NCBI GenBank assembly: GCA_051888795.1
Contig: JBJFCD010000050.1
Location: forward strand, 1-64,000
Length of the DNA: 64,000 nt
Reading direction: 5' to 3'
Source of the DNA: MD308 sp051888795
Lineage (GTDB): Bacteria; Bacillota; Clostridia; Lachnospirales; Lachnospiraceae
Shown in pieces: positions 18,395 to 26,292 of this stretch. A program made the translations under genes and the position numbers. Position 1 is the stretch's first letter. Each line of letters begins with the position of its first letter. The notes beneath the pieces are model-generated. The model made no database searches. It was not told the origin of the DNA and saw only the letters and a program-made list of their open reading frames with translations.

Positions 18395-18485
18395 GGAGAC
18401 GTACCGAAGTGGCCGTAACGGGGCTGACTCGAAATCAGTTTATCGGTTTAACGCCGGTACGAGGGTTCGAATCCCTCCGTCTCCG
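18395..18485 (+). tRNA. tRNA-Ser (anticodon CGA)
   Basis: A 91-base class II tRNA: acceptor GGAGACG/CGTCTCC with discriminator G, anticodon loop CTCGAAA (anticodon CGA, reads UCG), a long variable arm (TTATCGGTTTAACGCCGGTA region) and T arm with GGTTCGAATCC. CCA is not encoded. Confidence 0.95.
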
Positions 18486-18497
18486 CTTTATAAAGAG

Positions 18498-18551
18498 GAC
18501 CTGCCGGATAAGAATCGTCCATTAATTATTTCTTATCCGGCAGGTCTTTTT
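18498..18551 (+). terminator. Strong terminator of tRNA-Ser
   Basis: GACCTGCCGGATAAGAA and TTCTTATCCGGCAGGTC form a perfect 17-base stem with a 15-base loop, followed by TTTTTCTT. Confidence 0.93.
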
Positions 18552-18632
18552 CTTCCGATTTTCTTAAGGAATTTTATAAACATTTTCCTGTTTTGACACA
18601 TCTGTTTCACAATTGTTTTTTATAATAAACTT

Positions 18633-18798
18633 ATCAAATAAAGAAGACGACGGTTGTACTTGAAATGCCGTGTATGGCCGTTGGACTTCGCCTAACAATT
18701 CCTTTATCTGTCGTCATATAGTGTCAGATAAGTTGCTATAAATAATTAAGTTTTCCCCCTCCAGAGACCGGTGCTTAACACACCGGTCCCTCTCTTTT
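18633..18798 (+). ncRNA. unassigned structured non-coding RNA with its own promoter and terminator
   Basis: TATAAT at 18621..18626 (TTGACA at about 18597, with longer than usual spacing) precedes a 166-base ORF-free stretch ending in a GACCGGTG/CACCGGTC hairpin and T-run. Inside it GACGACGG (about 18645) pairs with CTGTCGTC (about 18708), enclosing hairpins GCC-GTGTAT-GGC and GTTGG/CTAAC. An alternative pairing TTATCTG/CAGATAA would compete with the closing stem. It does not lead into a gene (larC is on the other strand), so it is not a cis riboswitch. It lacks the SRP GGAAGG motif and its ends do not pair like 6S RNA. I do not recognise its family. Confidence 0.5.
18767..18798 (+). terminator. 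Terminator ending the structured RNA and abutting larC
   Basis: AGACCGGTG pairs with CACCGGTCC across CTTAACA, followed by CTCTCTTTTT. It touches the larC stop codon (18798..18800), so it may also limit read-through into larC. Confidence 0.8.
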
Positions 18799-20150
18799 TA
18801 TAATTCAGCTTTCTCCGCTTCCTCTAAAACAACCTTCCAGACATGTTTATATGGAAGATGCTGTTTCCTTGCCAATAAAGCCACACTTTCATACTCAGGA
18901 TAAAAAACTGTTTTTCCGCCTGCTTCACATACTTTTACCTGTGCATCCCCAAGCGAAGTACTGACGGTACATATCTTGCGTTTTAACACCGAACGCTCCA
19001 TTCTGCACCGACGTACACCGATCGTTGTTGTCTCATTAAAAAGGATTTCCTGCATGACAGACACTTTGTCTTCGCTGCATATCACATTAATCTGATATGC
19101 CGGGCGATTTTTTTTCATAAATACCGGTGTGTAGCTCACATCTCTTGCACCATTCTCAAAGAGACGTTCCATAACGTATCCGAGCATTTCCCCGGTACAG
19201 TCATCAATATTACTTTCAAGCTTATAAATTATATCTTCCGGAAATTCTCCACCATTTTCTTCTTCAATGAGCATTGCACGAAGGATACTTACTCTGCCAT
19301 AGTCTCTTTTTCCAGCTCCCATACCTGATGCAATAACCCGATATTTTTCCGGAAGTTTTTTTGACGTGCAGATTGCTGCCACAATCGCTGCTCCGGTAGG
19401 AGTGACAAGTTCAGCTTCCGTATTGGTAAGATGCAGTGCAATTCCATGTTCTGATACAATGTGCATAACTGCCGGGACCGGAACCGGAAGAATTCCATGA
19501 GCACATCTGACGGTTCCTCTTCCTTCATAAAGTTCAGGTACAATGACCTCTGATACAGCCAGATTATCCAGGCAGACCGCTACTGCTGCAATATCTACAA
19601 TAGAATCCACTGCGCCTACTTCGTGAAAATGTACCTGATCTACAGTAGAACCATGAGCTTTGGCCTCTGCTTCAGCAAGTACCTGAAAGATATCTTCTGC
19701 GATTTTCTTGGCACCCATATTCATCTCTGAAGCCTCAATAATTTCAATTACCTCATGAAGTCCTCTGTGTACATGATGCGTATGCTCATGATTGTGCCCA
19801 TGGCTATGCTCATGGTCGTGATTGTGCTCATGACTGTGGTCATGGTCGTGATTGTGCTCATGGCTGTGGTCATGAACATGCTCTTTATGTCCATATAAAT
19901 ATTCAATATCATGATCATGATTTTCATATTTTTCATCTAGAATAACATGAAAATCACAACAATCCAGACCGCATTTTATTACACGGCTGATTTTAACGCT
20001 ATAACCCTCAAGAGGAAGAGTGTTAATCTGTCTCAATAATTCCTCTTTATCCGCACCCAGATCAAGAAGCGCTCCCACTGTCATATCTCCGCTGATTCCA
20101 CTGTAACACTCAAGATATAATGCTCTGCTGTTTTTTTTATCTGTTTTCAT
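18798..20150 (-). CDS. larC: nickel-pincer cofactor biosynthesis protein LarC (nickel insertase)
   Basis: 450 residues, a fused LarC (not split into LarC1/LarC2). It begins YLECYSGISGDMTVGALLDLG, as in the family, and has the downstream conserved HEVGAVDSIVDIA segment. Residues about 88-130 are a His/Asp/Glu-rich tract built from repeated HSHEHNHDHD units, a likely nickel store or delivery loop. LarC inserts Ni into the pyridinium-3,5-bisthiocarboxylate mononucleotide in a CTP-dependent step, making the cofactor of lactate racemase and relatives. It follows larB by 24 bases. The tract contains a 30-base tandem duplication. No larE or larA lies in the window. Confidence 0.92.
   Translation of the reverse strand: MKTDKKNSRALYLECYSGISGDMTVGALLDLGADKEELLRQINTLPLEGYSVKISRVIKCGLDCCDFHVILDEKYENHDHDIEYLYGHKEHVHDHSHEHNHDHDHSHEHNHDHEHSHGHNHEHTHHVHRGLHEVIEIIEASEMNMGAKKIAEDIFQVLAEAEAKAHGSTVDQVHFHEVGAVDSIVDIAAVAVCLDNLAVSEVIVPELYEGRGTVRCAHGILPVPVPAVMHIVSEHGIALHLTNTEAELVTPTGAAIVAAICTSKKLPEKYRVIASGMGAGKRDYGRVSILRAMLIEEENGGEFPEDIIYKLESNIDDCTGEMLGYVMERLFENGARDVSYTPVFMKKNRPAYQINVICSEDKVSVMQEILFNETTTIGVRRCRMERSVLKRKICTVSTSLGDAQVKVCEAGGKTVFYPEYESVALLARKQHLPYKHVWKVVLEEAEKAEL
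19811..19870 (-). repeat. 30-base tandem repeat coding for the His-rich loop of LarC
   Basis: 19811..19840 and 19841..19870 are tandem 30-base copies with one mismatch; a degenerate third copy lies on the high-coordinate side of the pair's left edge. Each codes for ten residues of the His/Asp/Glu/Asn pattern. The number of copies probably varies between strains. Confidence 0.85.
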
Positions 20151-20174
20151 CTGTAATTACTCTCCTAATCGTAT

Positions 20175-20924
20175 TTATCGTTTATCCACTGCAAGTTTGT
20201 TCATCTGTGCAGCAAGATAACCAGCTCCGTATCCATTGTCAATATTTACTACTGCAACTCCATTTGCACAGGAATTAATCATAGTAAGGAGCGCTGAAAT
20301 CCCTTTCATATTTGCTCCATATCCCACAGAGGTGGGAACAGCGATCACCGGTTTGTCTACCAAACCTCCTATGACACTTCCGAGAGCTCCTTCCATACCG
20401 GCAACTGCAATTACACAGTTCGCTTTCTGGATTGTCTCCAATTTTGATAACAGACGATGAAGTCCGCTGACTCCCACATCATACACACGTTCAACGCATA
20501 CTCCAAAATATTCTGCAACCTGAGCTGCCTCTTCTGCAACAGGAATATCTGCCGTACCGGCAGTACATACAGCAATCAGACCTGATCTTTTTTTGCCTTC
20601 CTTTTCAATTTTTATAATCCGGGAAATCTCATCATATTGTACTTGCGGATACTCTTCTTTCAAATATTCATACTGCTCTTTCGATGCTCTTGTTCCGAGC
20701 ACTTCTCCTTCTTCTTCATAAATCCTCTTAAAAATTTCCAGAAGATGGCTATTTGCCTTACCACTGCAGAAAATTACTTCCGGAAATCCGAGGCGAAGTT
20801 TCCTGTGAGTATCTATTTTCGCATACCCAAGCTCTTCAAACGGCTGTCTTCTCAGATATCCTTCTGCTTCTTCTATGGAAATCTCACCGTTTTTTACTTT
20901 TTCTAAAATATCATGCGTATCCAT
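20175..20924 (-). CDS. larB: pyridinium-3,5-biscarboxylate mononucleotide synthase LarB
   Basis: 249 residues. The carboxy-terminal half has the PurE-like fold motifs (AVCTAGTADIPVAEEAA, DVGVSGLHRLL, VIAVAGMEGALGSVIGGLV, PTSVGYGANMKG), and the amino-terminal helical part matches LarB. It carboxylates and hydrolyses nicotinic acid adenine dinucleotide to P2CMN, the first step of the nickel-pincer nucleotide pathway. AAGGAGG precedes the ATG. It is followed by larC and preceded, 68 bases away, by thiE with no clear terminator between, so the lar genes may be read from the thiamine operon. Confidence 0.93.
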   Translation of the reverse strand: MDTHDILEKVKNGEISIEEAEGYLRRQPFEELGYAKIDTHRKLRLGFPEVIFCSGKANSHLLEIFKRIYEEEGEVLGTRASKEQYEYLKEEYPQVQYDEISRIIKIEKEGKKRSGLIAVCTAGTADIPVAEEAAQVAEYFGVCVERVYDVGVSGLHRLLSKLETIQKANCVIAVAGMEGALGSVIGGLVDKPVIAVPTSVGYGANMKGISALLTMINSCANGVAVVNIDNGYGAGYLAAQMNKLAVDKR

Positions 20925-20991
20925 ATTTCCTCCTTAAAACCAAACCTTTTACTATCTTATCACCCTTCCTGTAAAATGAACAGACAATTTA

Positions 20992-21591
20992 TCAGATAAA
21001 CTTATTAAAGGAATCCAAATATTCCCTTACATCTTTGCAGCACATTACTCCACTCATAACACAGGCACCTTTCGCCCCTGCCTTCCGGACCTCAGCCATA
21101 TTATTCGCACTGATACCACCAATGGCATAAACCGGGACAGACACACTTTCACATACGTTTTTCAAAAACTTCAATCCTCTTCCCGGAAGTCCTCTCTTAC
21201 AGTCAGTTTCAAATATATGCCCCGCAGTTATATAAGTACATCCAAGCTGGCAGGCCTCAATAGCGTCTTCTTTCGAATGACAGGATGCTCCTATTTCCTT
21301 AAATATTTTTTTCTTTTCATCCGGAACAGTTCGGAGAATATGAAGCGGCAAATGAATTGCATTACATTTCAGTTCCACAGCTACTTCCCAAAAGCTGTGC
21401 AAAATACAAGGTGTCCCATGCCTTTTGCAAATCTCTGATACATTCTTCGCAAGTTTTCTGTAATCATCCTCAGACAAATATTTTTCCCTAAGAATAATTC
21501 CGGCCGGATGTGCTGACGCAACCTGGTCTATACGAAACAAAAAATCTTCTCTGCAAAGAGAACGGTTTGTAACACATATAATATCAGACAT
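20992..21591 (-). CDS. thiE: thiamine phosphate synthase
   Basis: 199 residues from ATG 21591, which overlaps the thiH stop by eight bases; ATG 21603 is possible but gives an atypical start. It is a short ThiE/TenI-type TIM barrel with ICVTNR at the start, GCTYITAGHIFETDCKRG in the middle and PVYAIGGISANN near the end. ThiE joins the pyrimidine (HMP-PP) and thiazole phosphate to make thiamine phosphate. TenI-like isomerases have a similar fold, and without key-residue checks the choice rests on context: it is the last gene in a thiSFGHE run under a TPP riboswitch. Confidence 0.82.
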   Translation of the reverse strand: MSDIICVTNRSLCREDFLFRIDQVASAHPAGIILREKYLSEDDYRKLAKNVSEICKRHGTPCILHSFWEVAVELKCNAIHLPLHILRTVPDEKKKIFKEIGASCHSKEDAIEACQLGCTYITAGHIFETDCKRGLPGRGLKFLKNVCESVSVPVYAIGGISANNMAEVRKAGAKGACVMSGVMCCKDVREYLDSFNKFI

Positions 21592-22837
21592 AAAGATAAT
21601 CATTCAGAACCGGCTGCAGGCCTTGTGCAGCAATATCCTGATACATCTTATCGAGACTTCGGTTATCGTCAATCTCAAACTGCTCATCACCCTTTTCGCC
21701 GCCTGACTCCTTTCCGCTGTATTTACTTTCATGATCGCCAATTCCTGTTGAAACACCTGCGGAAATTTTTGTCGCCGCAATCTTTACAATACCATTGCGA
21801 AATTCTGCGCTCTCCCTGGATGATACAGTAATTCCTGCAAATGGCAGGAATATACGATATGCACAGATAATCTGACAAAGCTGTTTTTCATGAACATCCA
21901 GAGGATTGATCTTATCATTGTTGATAATAGGACGCAGTCTCGGGCAGGACAAAGACATCTCTGCGTGAGGATATTTCCGCTGAAGATAATAAACATGAAG
22001 GGCACTTGCAAGTGCATCTTTTCTAAAATCAGAAAGTCCTAAAAGTGCCGAAAACGCCACTCCTCTCATACCACCTCTCAGCGCCCTTTCCTGTGCGTCA
22101 AAACGATACGGCCACACACGCTTATGCCCCAAAAGATGCAGTGTCTCATATTTATCCGCATCATAAGTCTCCTGAAAAACCGTAACATAATCGGCCCCAC
22201 ATTCATGAAGATAACGATATTCATCCGTGTTGACAGGATAAATCTCAAGTCCTACCATACGGAAATATTTTCTAGCCAGTTTACAAGCCTCGCCTATATA
22301 ATTCACGTCACTCTTTGCACGGCTCTCTCCCGTAAGAATAAGAATCTCCTCCATACCACTGTCAGAAATAACTTTCATCTCATGCTCAATCTGCTCCATA
22401 CTGAGCTTCATTCGATTGATGTGATTATAACAGTTAAATCCGCAGTAAACACAATAGTTTTCACAGTAATTTGCAATATAGAGAGGAGTAAAAAGATACA
22501 CCGTATTTCCGAAATGCTTACTTGTTTCTAATCGTGCTCTCTGCGCCATCTGCTCTAAAAACGGTTCAGCCGCAGGGGAAAGCAGGGCCTTAAAGTCTTC
22601 AATCGAACATTTCTCATGCTCAAGCGCTGCTTTTACATCCTTTGCAGTATATTTTAGATAGTCATAAGAATTCATCTGCCGCATCACATTCTCACAGACA
22701 TCTGATTCTATCTGCTCCATTCCCGGCAAATATTCCATATGATTTTTTCTGGAAGCCGGATTTGTCTCTAACTCATGCTTTCTTTCAAGTGCTGCAGGCG
22801 ACAGATACTCCGAATCTATAAAAAACTGATTTTCCAT
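21584..22837 (-). CDS. thiH: 2-iminoacetate synthase (radical SAM)
   Basis: 417 residues from ATG 22837, which has GAGGTGAAG upstream; an in-frame GTG nine bases earlier is embedded in that site. The radical SAM cluster is Cys125-Cys129-Cys132 (CENYCVYC). ThiH cleaves tyrosine to dehydroglycine (2-iminoacetate) and p-cresol, giving the glycine part of the thiazole ring; presence of ThiH rather than ThiO fits an anaerobe. It lies between thiG (14 bases upstream) and thiE (overlapping). Length is slightly above the E. coli enzyme. Confidence 0.93.
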   Translation of the reverse strand: MENQFFIDSEYLSPAALERKHELETNPASRKNHMEYLPGMEQIESDVCENVMRQMNSYDYLKYTAKDVKAALEHEKCSIEDFKALLSPAAEPFLEQMAQRARLETSKHFGNTVYLFTPLYIANYCENYCVYCGFNCYNHINRMKLSMEQIEHEMKVISDSGMEEILILTGESRAKSDVNYIGEACKLARKYFRMVGLEIYPVNTDEYRYLHECGADYVTVFQETYDADKYETLHLLGHKRVWPYRFDAQERALRGGMRGVAFSALLGLSDFRKDALASALHVYYLQRKYPHAEMSLSCPRLRPIINNDKINPLDVHEKQLCQIICAYRIFLPFAGITVSSRESAEFRNGIVKIAATKISAGVSTGIGDHESKYSGKESGGEKGDEQFEIDDNRSLDKMYQDIAAQGLQPVLNDYLYV

Positions 22838-22851
22838 ATTCTTCACCTCTC

Positions 22852-23622
22852 TTAGTCTCTGAGAAATCCTGTCAATGGATCCGATGCTGATGCTCCACGG
22901 GTAAGAACTCTGCCAAGTCCTGAAAGGTATGCTTTTCTTCCGGCCTCGATAGCCTGTCGGAAAGCTGCTGCCATCATCGGAAGATCCCCAGCTGTTGCAA
23001 GTGCAGTATTTGCCATAATGGCTGCCGCTCCCATTTCCATAGCCTCACATGCCTGGGAAGGTCTGCCGATACCTGCATCTACAATGACAGGCAGATCAAT
23101 TTCATCAATCAGAATCTGGATAAATTCCTTTGTTGCAAGTCCCTTATTAGAGCCGATCGGAGATGCCAATGGCATAATTGTAGCAGCACCTGCATTGACA
23201 AGATCACGGGCAACATTGAGATCCGGATACATATACGGCATAACGACAAAACCTTCTTTTGCGAGAATTTCTGTTGCTTTTATTGTTTCCTGATTATCCG
23301 GAAGCAAATATTTTGAATCACGCATGATCTCAATTTTCACAAAATCACCACAGCCCAACTCACGGGCAAGTCTTGCTATTCTCACTGCCTCCTCGGCATT
23401 TCTCGCGCCACTGGTATTAGGGAGTAATGTAACACCCTCCGGAATATAATCAAGTATATTTTCCTGATCTTTTGTGTTTGCTCGGCGAACTGCAAGTGTA
23501 ATAATCTGTGCACCCGCATCCTGAACCGCCGCTTTAATCAGATTCAGAGAGTATTTTCCCGAACCAAGAATAAATCGAGAGTCAAATTCATGGCCACCAA
23601 TAATTAATTTATCATTATTCAT
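22852..23622 (-). CDS. thiG: thiazole synthase
   Basis: 256 residues, full length. The TIM barrel start FILGSGKYS, the Lys in FVKIEIMRDSKYLLPD region, and VDAGIGRPSQACEAMEMG and GADA-type end segments are conserved. ThiG condenses deoxyxylulose 5-phosphate, dehydroglycine and ThiS thiocarboxylate to form the thiazole. AAGGATTACAAA precedes the ATG. It is third in the thiSFGHE operon, 18 bases after thiF. Confidence 0.95.
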   Translation of the reverse strand: MNNDKLIIGGHEFDSRFILGSGKYSLNLIKAAVQDAGAQIITLAVRRANTKDQENILDYIPEGVTLLPNTSGARNAEEAVRIARLARELGCGDFVKIEIMRDSKYLLPDNQETIKATEILAKEGFVVMPYMYPDLNVARDLVNAGAATIMPLASPIGSNKGLATKEFIQILIDEIDLPVIVDAGIGRPSQACEAMEMGAAAIMANTALATAGDLPMMAAAFRQAIEAGRKAYLSGLGRVLTRGASASDPLTGFLRD

Positions 23623-23640
23623 TTTGTAATCCTTCTTTCT

Positions 23641-24276
23641 TTATACTTCAAATTGTTCTGCTAAAATTCTTAAAACAGTGTGCGCCTGATGCGCAGCACA
23701 CAACATCACTCGTGAAGATACAAGTCCAATATCCTCTTTCACATCACTGACTTCATCTCCGCAGAGATAAAAATATTTTGTAATTCTTCTGGTCCTGATA
23801 CTGTTTGCACTTCCAAGTCCGGCCATTCCCGATGCTGCTATCAGAAACTTTCCCGGAAACCTTTCAAGAACGGTATTGGTAAGCATAGCTTTTGCTTCAG
23901 CATCATCAAATGCTTCACAGATGATATCGGCATTACTTAAAAGTTCTGTTACATTACTTTCAGTAATCCGAACACTATGGGTTTCAAGTTCCATATAAGG
24001 CGCAATTTCCATAATATTTTCTGAAAGAGCTTCTGTCTTTAAGCAGCCGATCTGAGATGCTTTATACTGTTGCCTGTGAAGATTAGTAATATCCACACGG
24101 TCAAAGTCAATCAGAATTAACTTTCCGACGCCTGCACGGGCCAGTGAGATCGAAATATTTGAACCAAGACCTCCCAATCCACACACAGCTACCGTTGCGT
24201 TTGCAAATTTATCCTGCAATTCTTTTCCATTGCGTTCTTCCAAAGCCTTTCTTATCTCTTCTTTCGTCGGTATCAT
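23641..24276 (-). CDS. thiF: sulfur carrier adenylyltransferase ThiF
   Basis: 211 residues from ATG 24276, chosen because GGAGGAGGCTAAG, which spans the thiS stop, forms its ribosome site; a longer frame to 24321 overlaps thiS. It has the Rossmann ATP loop VCGLGGLGSNISISLARAG, DFDRVDITNLHRQQY and the E1-like core. ThiF adenylates the carboxy-terminal glycine of ThiS for sulfur transfer. This is the short clostridial ThiF form without a full zinc domain. Start is two bases from the thiS stop. Confidence 0.93.
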   Translation of the reverse strand: MIPTKEEIRKALEERNGKELQDKFANATVAVCGLGGLGSNISISLARAGVGKLILIDFDRVDITNLHRQQYKASQIGCLKTEALSENIMEIAPYMELETHSVRITESNVTELLSNADIICEAFDDAEAKAMLTNTVLERFPGKFLIAASGMAGLGSANSIRTRRITKYFYLCGDEVSDVKEDIGLVSSRVMLCAAHQAHTVLRILAEQFEV

Positions 24277-24277
24277 C

Positions 24278-24472
24278 TTAGCCTCCTCCCACAAAGCTGA
24301 CAACTTCAAGGACATCGGCATCTGTCAGCACAGTCTCATGATACATAGACTTAGGTACGATCTCGCCGTTGCGTTCTACTGCGATCCGCTTTGGATCATA
24401 ATTTGTTGTATCCAGATATTCCGCTACGGTTTTTCCAGCAACATCCAGACACTCTCCATTGATTTTAACCAT
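24278..24472 (-). CDS. thiS: sulfur carrier protein ThiS
   Basis: 64 residues from ATG 24472, with GGAGGTAAGAAGT upstream; the in-frame extension to 24487 includes that ribosome site. It is a ubiquitin-fold protein ending in Gly-Gly (VSFVGGG), the thiocarboxylate site that donates sulfur to ThiG. First gene of thiSFGHE, directly downstream of a TPP riboswitch and terminator. Confidence 0.95.
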   Translation of the reverse strand: MVKINGECLDVAGKTVAEYLDTTNYDPKRIAVERNGEIVPKSMYHETVLTDADVLEVVSFVGGG

Positions 24473-24528
24473 ACTTCTTACCTCCAATCATAAAACTAGA
24501 TTACACTTCCCATAGAAATTCATTACAT

Positions 24529-24567
24529 AAAAAGCGGGAAGCTACTGATCTGGTAACTTCCCGTTAA
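24529..24567 (-). terminator. Intrinsic terminator of the TPP riboswitch
   Basis: On the minus strand CGGGAAGTTACCAG pairs with CTG...AGCTTCCCG and is followed by CTTTTTATG. It lies between the TPP aptamer and thiS, so TPP binding should stop transcription. Confidence 0.85.
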
Positions 24568-24581
24568 AATACGCATGTATT

Positions 24582-24675
24582 AAGGCATCCCTACGTTGGC
24601 ATTATCCAAATCAGGTTATGGGTCGAAACAGCAACAGTTTCCTCTCAGCCGGCTCTATACCAGCTCCCCGTTAAT
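24582..24675 (-). promoter_or_regulatory. TPP riboswitch (THI element)
   Basis: On the minus strand GGGGAGCTGG, GGCTGAGAGGAAAC, GACCCATAACCTGATTTGGA and AACGTAGGGATG occur in order and spacing, which are the conserved parts of the thiamine pyrophosphate aptamer. It sits upstream of thiS with a terminator in between, the usual off-switch layout. Confidence 0.96.
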
Positions 24676-24699
24676 AATTCACGTATTATTATAATCCTC

Positions 24700-25956
24700 T
24701 TATTTTGATATTACAAGTATTTTATAGTCAAATCCTGTTCTCTCCATAAGCTCAAGATACGGTTCAGGATCAAAATATTCCGGCGAATATACTCCTGCAT
24801 CTTTCCATATTCCCCGACCGATAAGTTCGATAAATAGCGCCGCCCCAAAACCTGTCTGGGCCGTCACAGCCTGATTATGCCAGCGTTTCATGGATTTTTT
24901 GTTATCAAATGGCTGGTAGATAAAACATTCTTTTTTTCTTCCATCCTTTTTCCCGATACAATGCACTCCCACTACCATTTTACCTGTCATCTCTTCTCCG
25001 ATATCCTTTGGCTGAGGCGCACACGCAGCCACTACATCCCGTGGCACTACCTGTACATCTCCTACCTGTACCGGATGTATGTTACGAAGTCCCAGGTGAT
25101 CCAGTACTTTCAGTGCCTGAATCAGATTTTCATCCAGACTGATCTTAAAGCTGGCTCTTTTTAATCCATACTGCCTGAGATATCTTGGCATTGTGACAAC
25201 TTCCTCATGTTCGACTTTTACAAGGACGTTTTCACCTACTCCTTCCGGCATATCAAAAGTTTCTTTTCCGGCAAATGCTTTTTCCACAAAAAATCCACCC
25301 TTAGACTCATCATACTCTACATTTGGATTCATCACTTCATCAAGCACCGTCCATACATTAAAACCAAAAGTGATATCATCTGGATCAGCACCCGGAACCG
25401 ATAGATTTCCCCCATCTTTTACATGCACTTCCGTAAGTTCATCAAAAAGCTCTGTCGCTGCATATTTAGCAAATACGTTCACAACTCCGGGGTCGATTCC
25501 CATACAGATCAGTGCCATTCTCCCAGCCTGTTTCCATCTATCGTGCCTGTCAAAATTGTATTTTGTCATAGGCTCTTTATAACTATTTTCTATTCCCAGT
25601 CCATATTCCGGATGTTCTTTTGGGACTGACCAAGTCCCCATATTGCCATAATCTGCCCCTCCTTCGTATGCCGCATCAAAAATGATGTTACTTGCAAAAG
25701 GCGGAGCTGCATCCATGACAAAATCAATGTTATGTTCCCTGATTAAATCTTTTAATATTTTTCCATCAGTTGCATCTGCCTGAGCTGCCTGAAAACGTTC
25801 GTCTTCATCCAGAATGTGGACAACCTCTTTTGCACGTTTCAGATCATAATCACAGACAAGAACATAAGAAAGCCACTCTCTCTTCGGATCTCGCCATTGT
25901 AATATCTTCAGGATACTTTCCCCTACTGCTCCGCTTCCAACTAACATCATTCTCAT
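24700..25956 (-). CDS. saccharopine dehydrogenase family protein
   Basis: 418 residues from ATG 25956, which has GGAGGGA at ideal distance; upstream ATGs at 25962 and 25977 are too close to or before that site. An amino-terminal Rossmann fold (MLVGSGAVGESILKIL; then VCDYDLKRA) and a large carboxy-terminal domain place it in the COG1748 group with saccharopine and carboxynorspermidine dehydrogenases. NAD(P)-dependent reductive coupling or cleavage of an amino acid or polyamine with a carbonyl compound is expected; the substrate cannot be read. No carboxynorspermidine decarboxylase or lysine gene is adjacent. A tandem glycine-riboswitch-like leader and a terminator precede it, an unexpected pairing. 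Confidence 0.75.
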   Translation of the reverse strand: MRMMLVGSGAVGESILKILQWRDPKREWLSYVLVCDYDLKRAKEVVHILDEDERFQAAQADATDGKILKDLIREHNIDFVMDAAPPFASNIIFDAAYEGGADYGNMGTWSVPKEHPEYGLGIENSYKEPMTKYNFDRHDRWKQAGRMALICMGIDPGVVNVFAKYAATELFDELTEVHVKDGGNLSVPGADPDDITFGFNVWTVLDEVMNPNVEYDESKGGFFVEKAFAGKETFDMPEGVGENVLVKVEHEEVVTMPRYLRQYGLKRASFKISLDENLIQALKVLDHLGLRNIHPVQVGDVQVVPRDVVAACAPQPKDIGEEMTGKMVVGVHCIGKKDGRKKECFIYQPFDNKKSMKRWHNQAVTAQTGFGAALFIELIGRGIWKDAGVYSPEYFDPEPYLELMERTGFDYKILVISK

Positions 25957-26046
25957 ATTCATTCCCTCCATTTTCATTCAAATATGATACATTTCATCTT
26001 CCTGAATATGGATTTCCTGTTTTCAATTTATCTATTTTTGCATATA

Positions 26047-26101
26047 AAAACAGAGAAACACAGATGCATACACTCAAAAGATATGCATCTATATCTCTCT
26101 G
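26047..26101 (-). terminator. Terminator in the leader of the saccharopine dehydrogenase family gene
   Basis: On the minus strand GAGAGATATAGATGCATA pairs with TATGCATCTGTGTTTCTC across CTTTTGAGTG with small mismatches, followed by TGTTTTTATA. It stands between the riboswitch-like element and the gene, 90 bases before the ATG. Confidence 0.85.
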
Positions 26102-26270
26102 TCCTTTTGCCAGTTGGTTCTAGCCTCGTAGGCGATGTGTTTTTTACACATTCTCTCCAAAGATTCGTCCGACTGCCTTCCTTTTGCCTGTCAGTTTCCG
26201 CGGAAAACAAGATGATTTTTCCGGTTTGCTTCTTCGGCCCCAAATTGGTGTCTAGGGCAGTCATCTTCCG
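26094..26270 (-). promoter_or_regulatory. tandem glycine-riboswitch-like element, divergent
   Basis: On the minus strand the first unit has P1 GACTGCC/GGCAGTC, the core GGCCGAAGAAGCAAACC and ACAGGCAAAAGGA; the linker GGACGAATCTTTGGAGAG matches the gcvT-type linker; the second unit has a TGTGT-A6-ACACA hairpin, CGCC...GGC and GGCAAAAGGACAGAG. These are the tandem glycine aptamer landmarks. In both units the P2 helix (normally GGAGAG with CTCTC) is not preserved, and the second unit is short. AAGATGA before P1 is complementary to the P3b loop (TCATCTT). It may be a variant or a decaying switch. Confidence 0.72.
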
Positions 26271-26292
26271 ACATATTCATTTATCATATAAT

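Noticed and set aside
18633..18798. 6S or SRP RNA
   Set aside because: The ends do not pair into a long closing helix as in 6S, and the SRP GGAAGG/GCAGC loop is absent. Left unassigned.
19781..19880. Tandem repeats in larC as a CRISPR or regulatory array
   Set aside because: They are in-frame and encode the His-rich loop of LarC.
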